Positions 60,852 through 64,000 of a stretch of 64,000 nucleotides of DNA are shown piece by piece. A program made the translations under genes and the position numbers. The notes beneath the pieces are model-generated. The model did not search any database. It worked only from the letters and a program-made list of their open reading frames with translations, and was not told the origin of the DNA. The DNA lies in contig CM031615.1 in assembly GCA_018398815.1 (NCBI GenBank), forward strand, positions 52,468,272 through 52,532,271, in the 5' to 3' direction. This DNA is from Conus ventricosus (Eukaryota > Mollusca > Gastropoda > Neogastropoda > Conidae). Each line of letters begins with the position of its first letter. Position 1 is the stretch's first letter.

Positions 60852-62221
60852 AGATTAGGAATAGAGTTTTAGAACTTACCGCCAATGACATTGACAAACA
60901 AAGCACAAGACAAGACACGATGCATTTCAACCACTTGGGTCTTCATCAGGCGAAAAAATAAATCACATTTAACATGTGGGACAGTACAAACTACGAAAAA
61001 CGAAAAAAGAATGAAAAATGACTCATCTCTTATTGTCCATGAAGGCGGAAATGACATGAGGCCAGGGGATTATGGGAGAGGAAACAGAGGGGGGGGGGGG
61101 GGGTTGCGTCAGGGGAGGTGTGTGTGTGTGATATGATAGGGTTGTGTGTCTAGTTTATTGGGATGGTGTGATATCTTTGTGATGGTTGTGGTAATGGTGG
61201 ATAGGAAAAAAAAAAGAATAAAAAAAAAGAAAAAAAAAAGAAAGGTGTGTGTGTGGGGGGGGGGGGGATTTAAGGGGAAGGATCAAAACAAAATTAAGAT
61301 TAGATAGATGGAGGGTTGCTGTAACTACTGTATGAAGTGAGTGAAGGGGATGTGGTGGTGGTGTATGTAAGTGTGTGTGTATGTGTGTGTGTATGTGTGT
61401 GTGTTGGTAGGGGATATTGCCAACTGATGTGGAAGAGGTGGGTATGTGTGTTTGGTTATTGTTGGATATTGATGCCTTGGGGGTGTAGTGTGCCCAGTTT
61501 GGAAATGAGATGGGATTCTTGAGTTGTGCGTTCATGATCGCACAACTCAAGAATCCCATCTCATTTCCAAACTGGGCACACTACACCCCCAAGGCATCAA
61601 TATCCAAGAATAACCAAACACACATACCCACCTCTTCCACATCAGTTGGCAATATCCCCTACCAACACACACACATACACACACACATACACACACACTT
61701 ACATACACCACCACCACATCCCCTTCACTCACTTCATACAGTAGTTACAGCAACCCTCCATCTATCTAATCTTAATTTTGTTTTGATCCTTCCCCTTAAA
61801 TCCCCCCACACACACACACACACACACCTTTCTTTTCTTTTTTTTTCTTTTTTTTTTTTCCTATCCACCATTACCACAACCATCACAAAGATATCACACC
61901 ATCCCAATAAACTAGACACACAACCCTATCATATCACACACACACACCTCCCCTGACGCAACCCCCCCCCCCCCCCCCCCCCCTCTGTTTCCTCTCCCAT
62001 AATCCCCCTGGCCTCATGTCATTTCCGCCTTCATGGACAATAAGAGATGAGTCATTTTTCATTCTTTTTTCGTTTTTCGTAGTTTGTACTGTCCCACATG
62101 TTAAATGTGATTTATTTTTTCGCCTGATGAAGACCCAAGTGGTTGAAATGCATCGTGTCTTGTCTTGTGCTTTGTTTGTCAATGTCATTGGCGGTAAGTT
62201 CTAAAACTCTATTCCTAATCT
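60852..62221. mobile_element. 1.37-kb foldback element: near-perfect inverted repeat with 8-bp centre
   Basis: Arms 60,852-61,530 and 61,539-62,221 are reverse complements except for homopolymer lengths; centre TTCATGAT. Termini AGATTAGGAATAGAG...CTCTATTCCTAATCT. The arms hold G runs, A runs and GT-rich tracts but no gene; the short mirrored frames are by-products. It splits a gene at a point where element 2 has no insertion. Only a 2-bp CA duplication is visible. Confidence 0.9.
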
Positions 62222-62233
62222 CAAATACAAAAC

Positions 62234-63021
62234 ATGGAACTTGAAGTTTTAAATCAATCAGCAGATGAAATAATAAATGAAATAGATGCAAAAACCATTT
62301 TTTCCGAAAAAACAGTACCAAAAACAATTGATGTTTCTTCATTGCCTATGAGAGAACTATCAGCCCTTAATCGTACTTTAAGAACCTTCAGAGGCGAATT
62401 AATAAACAATTTAGCAAAACTGAGTGAACTAGATGAGCATATAAAAAGAGAAAAAGAAAAACTCGTTGAGGCTGATGACGCCAACTTAGGGATGATATTA
62501 AAGAAAGAATAACCCAAAGACTAAATAATCTTGAACAACTGAGATCAGCAAGACTAGAAGCGTTGTCTACTAACCGAGAACAATTACGAACTCAAGTGAG
62601 CAGAATAAGAGAAACTATCCAAAGAATTTTATATGAAAACACAACGCTAGCAGAACGAATACGAACACTGTTTAGAGAGCAAGGAGTCACATTAGCAAGC
62701 GTTATAACAGCTTTAGGTTTTGCAATAAGTACACTGGTGATGGCTATTACAGGCGGCGGTGGTCAAAGCCTAGTGCCTCCACCGCCATCACCTCCATCGC
62801 CGCCTGATAAATCATGGGTAAAAAAACAGCTTGATCATCTTGCGGGTTCATTAAAAAAAATTAGCCAGTAAAGCCATGGACGCTTTACCGGGTATATTAG
62901 GGGTGTTGTTAGCTGGCTTTTGTCTACTGCAAGCAAAGTAGTTGGCTTTATGGCCGAGCACTTATGGACATTAGTTCTCTTAATAGTTGGGTTAATTTTT
63001 AGTAAGATAAAGACCAAGTAA
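62234..63021 (+). CDS. Coiled-coil/transmembrane protein with Pro-rich linker (element 3)
   Basis: About 260 residues: MELEVLNQSADEIINEIDAK, a long heptad-like helix (EQLRTQVSRIRETIQRILYE), a membrane segment (VTLASVITALGFAISTLVMA), a Gly run, PPPPSPPSPP, a Lys-rich helix and a second hydrophobic end (GFMAEHLWTLVLLIVGLIFS). Frame changes near 62,500, 62,870 and 62,905. Heptads, membrane helix, linker and hydrophobic tail suggest a virion membrane-penetration or scaffold protein; this is inference. The ATG lies just right of the foldback insertion, so its promoter may be displaced. Confidence 0.65.
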
Positions 63022-63162
63022 TCCTAGGCCAGTTAATCCAAAAACAAGTGCTGTCTTTTCATATTCATGGTCATTATTTTTTTTGACTTCGTGTTCTTCA
63101 ACGGCCTTCGGGCTTTGGCCACGGGATTGGATGGCTTATTCTTTGGGGGTCAACTTGTTTGT

Positions 63163-64000
63163 TTACTGCTGCAATATTACTGGCTCAGAATTTATTTCGC
63201 TTTTTCCGACTTTCTGTTCATTGCCTGCCACAAGGATTTCATTATTGTAGTTTATTATTGTTCCTATCTGGAGCCTGAGGTCAGAAGGCAGCATGTATAA
63301 ACCAGTACCAACAGCAAAGTCTACTTTCGATCTTGCGTATTGTAAAACATTTTGGTATCTTTTAATACTGAAGGTAAATCAACTGTAGAATTAATGGCGT
63401 CCTCTAAATTTGCTAAGTATTGTTTTTGTGCGTCAAAGCCAGTAGAAGGATCTGTTATGTTCGATCTCGTTTGTGCTTGCGAACCTAGCAAACACCAAAC
63501 GTAAGTACGAACAGAGTCGTTTATTCGTTCTATTCCTGCTTTAGTTAGGCCCTTAGAAGTGTCTAAGATAAATGTTGTCCATGCTGTTTTATGCTCTTGC
63601 TCTATGGACCCTAGGTGAACAGCTGTGCCTGAAGAGAAAGATGTGTAAGGAGGATTCCAGTCATAGTTATACTTTCTTTGCACGCCCCAAAAATAAGGGT
63701 GCCTAAGCCATGATTGCGGTCCAACTTTTGTCTAAAGTCTGTCTTAACATTAATATTGAATTCGTTACAGATCCTTTCAAAAGCCTTCATGTCTATTCTG
63801 TTGCTGAATGGATTAAACGGTTTGTCATTTGGTAATGGTGCTTGCAGTTCAGTCAAAATACGTCTAAAGGTGTAATAAAAATGAAATCTGTACACTGACC
63901 TCACCAAAGGATCAGGGTGATTTAAATGATCAGCATACGACACTCCACACCCAGTTGATGCACAAAACACAGCAAAGTTTAACTGGTTCTGATAAAACTG
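63163..64000 (-). CDS. Putative virion protein, 3' part (element 3), continues past the window
   Basis: FCASTGCGVSYADHLNHPDP, FHFYYTFRRILTELQAPLPN, ICNEFNINVKTDFRQKLDRN, LGTLIFGACKE, WNPPYTSFSSGTAVHLGSIE, LTKAGIERINDSVRTYVWCL, and after a frameshift near 63,335 DFAVGTGLYMLPSDLRLQIG. The full length in element 2 is about 360 codons. Frame changes near 63,680 and 63,335. No enzyme motif seen. Conserved in both elements; I suspect a minor capsid or capsid-associated protein. 63,022-63,162 between it and the previous gene is a convergent 3' region. Confidence 0.6.

Larger units (their letters stand above)
50106..64000. mobile_element. Element 3: Polinton/adintovirus-like element, reversed relative to element 2, runs off the window
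   Basis: From the terminal hairpin at 50,106 the order is TIR, palindromes, tandem repeats, gene B, gene A, small membrane protein, AFSGSNY protein, integrase, small protein, PolB, membrane/coiled-coil protein, capsid, acidic protein, coiled-coil membrane protein, virion protein: the order of element 2 read backwards. By analogy its ATPase and far terminus lie about 3-4 kb past 64,000. It carries two extra insertions (50,231-51,153 and 60,852-62,221). Confidence 0.9.

Noticed and set aside
62120..62165. Hammerhead-like core CTGATGA ... GAAA in the foldback arm
   Set aside because: Stem II has an unpaired A at its base, stem III is mostly wobble pairs, and no stem I partner was found, so the ribozyme fold is not supported.

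Overview
The window is animal DNA. It is rich in (CA/GT)n microsatellites and non-LTR retrotransposons, and it carries part of a leucine-rich-repeat GPCR with LDL-receptor class A modules, of the type known from molluscs (Lymnaea GRL101). A mollusc is my best guess, unproven. The assembly is imperfect: there is a 1,000-N gap, nearly every coding region has single-base frameshifts, and two stretches (about 27.85-35.6 kb and 52.4-58.25 kb) have a 'smeared' consensus in which bases repeat their neighbours, ending in pure homopolymer blocks at 55.3-58.2 kb.

Layout: 0.7-2.5 kb, 3' part of the LRR receptor (minus). 2.5-3.5 kb, gap. 3.84-4.07 kb, a foldback element. 4.1-10.4 kb, element 1, a partial Polinton/Maverick (adintovirus-like) element with DNA polymerase B, a truncated integrase and small membrane proteins. 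10.4-13.2 kb, no gene seen. 13.2-18.3 kb, a decayed I-group LINE (LINE-1st). 19.45-22.7 kb, a different, 5'-truncated LINE between CA repeats. 22.7-25.8 kb, microsatellites and unique DNA. 25.8-26.4 and 48.2-48.4 kb, two halves of one minisatellite split by an almost intact I-group LINE (LINE-2nd, 26,376-48,169, minus). That LINE is itself split by element 2 (26,731-42,548), a complete 15.8-kb Polinton-like element with 206-bp terminal inverted repeats and a short target duplication. 50.1-64 kb, element 3, a relative of element 2 in opposite orientation that runs off the window.

Elements 2 and 3 share one gene plan: packaging ATPase, an uncharacterised protein, a putative virion protein, a coiled-coil membrane protein, an acidic protein, a putative double-jelly-roll capsid protein, a membrane/coiled-coil protein, protein-primed type PolB with an EndoVII-like Zn/His module, a small protein, an RVE integrase, three or four small proteins, then tandem repeats and palindromes next to the terminus. 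PolB would copy the element, the integrase insert it, and the capsid and ATPase genes suggest a virus-like ancestry.

The most striking structure is at the ends. Each terminus of element 2 and the visible terminus of element 3 is a perfect-looking stem-loop of about 90 bp with the same 12-base loop. The stems of elements 2 and 3 differ at many positions, yet both arms changed together. This looks like a hairpin telomere or replication origin on a Polinton-like element, which I do not know to be described.
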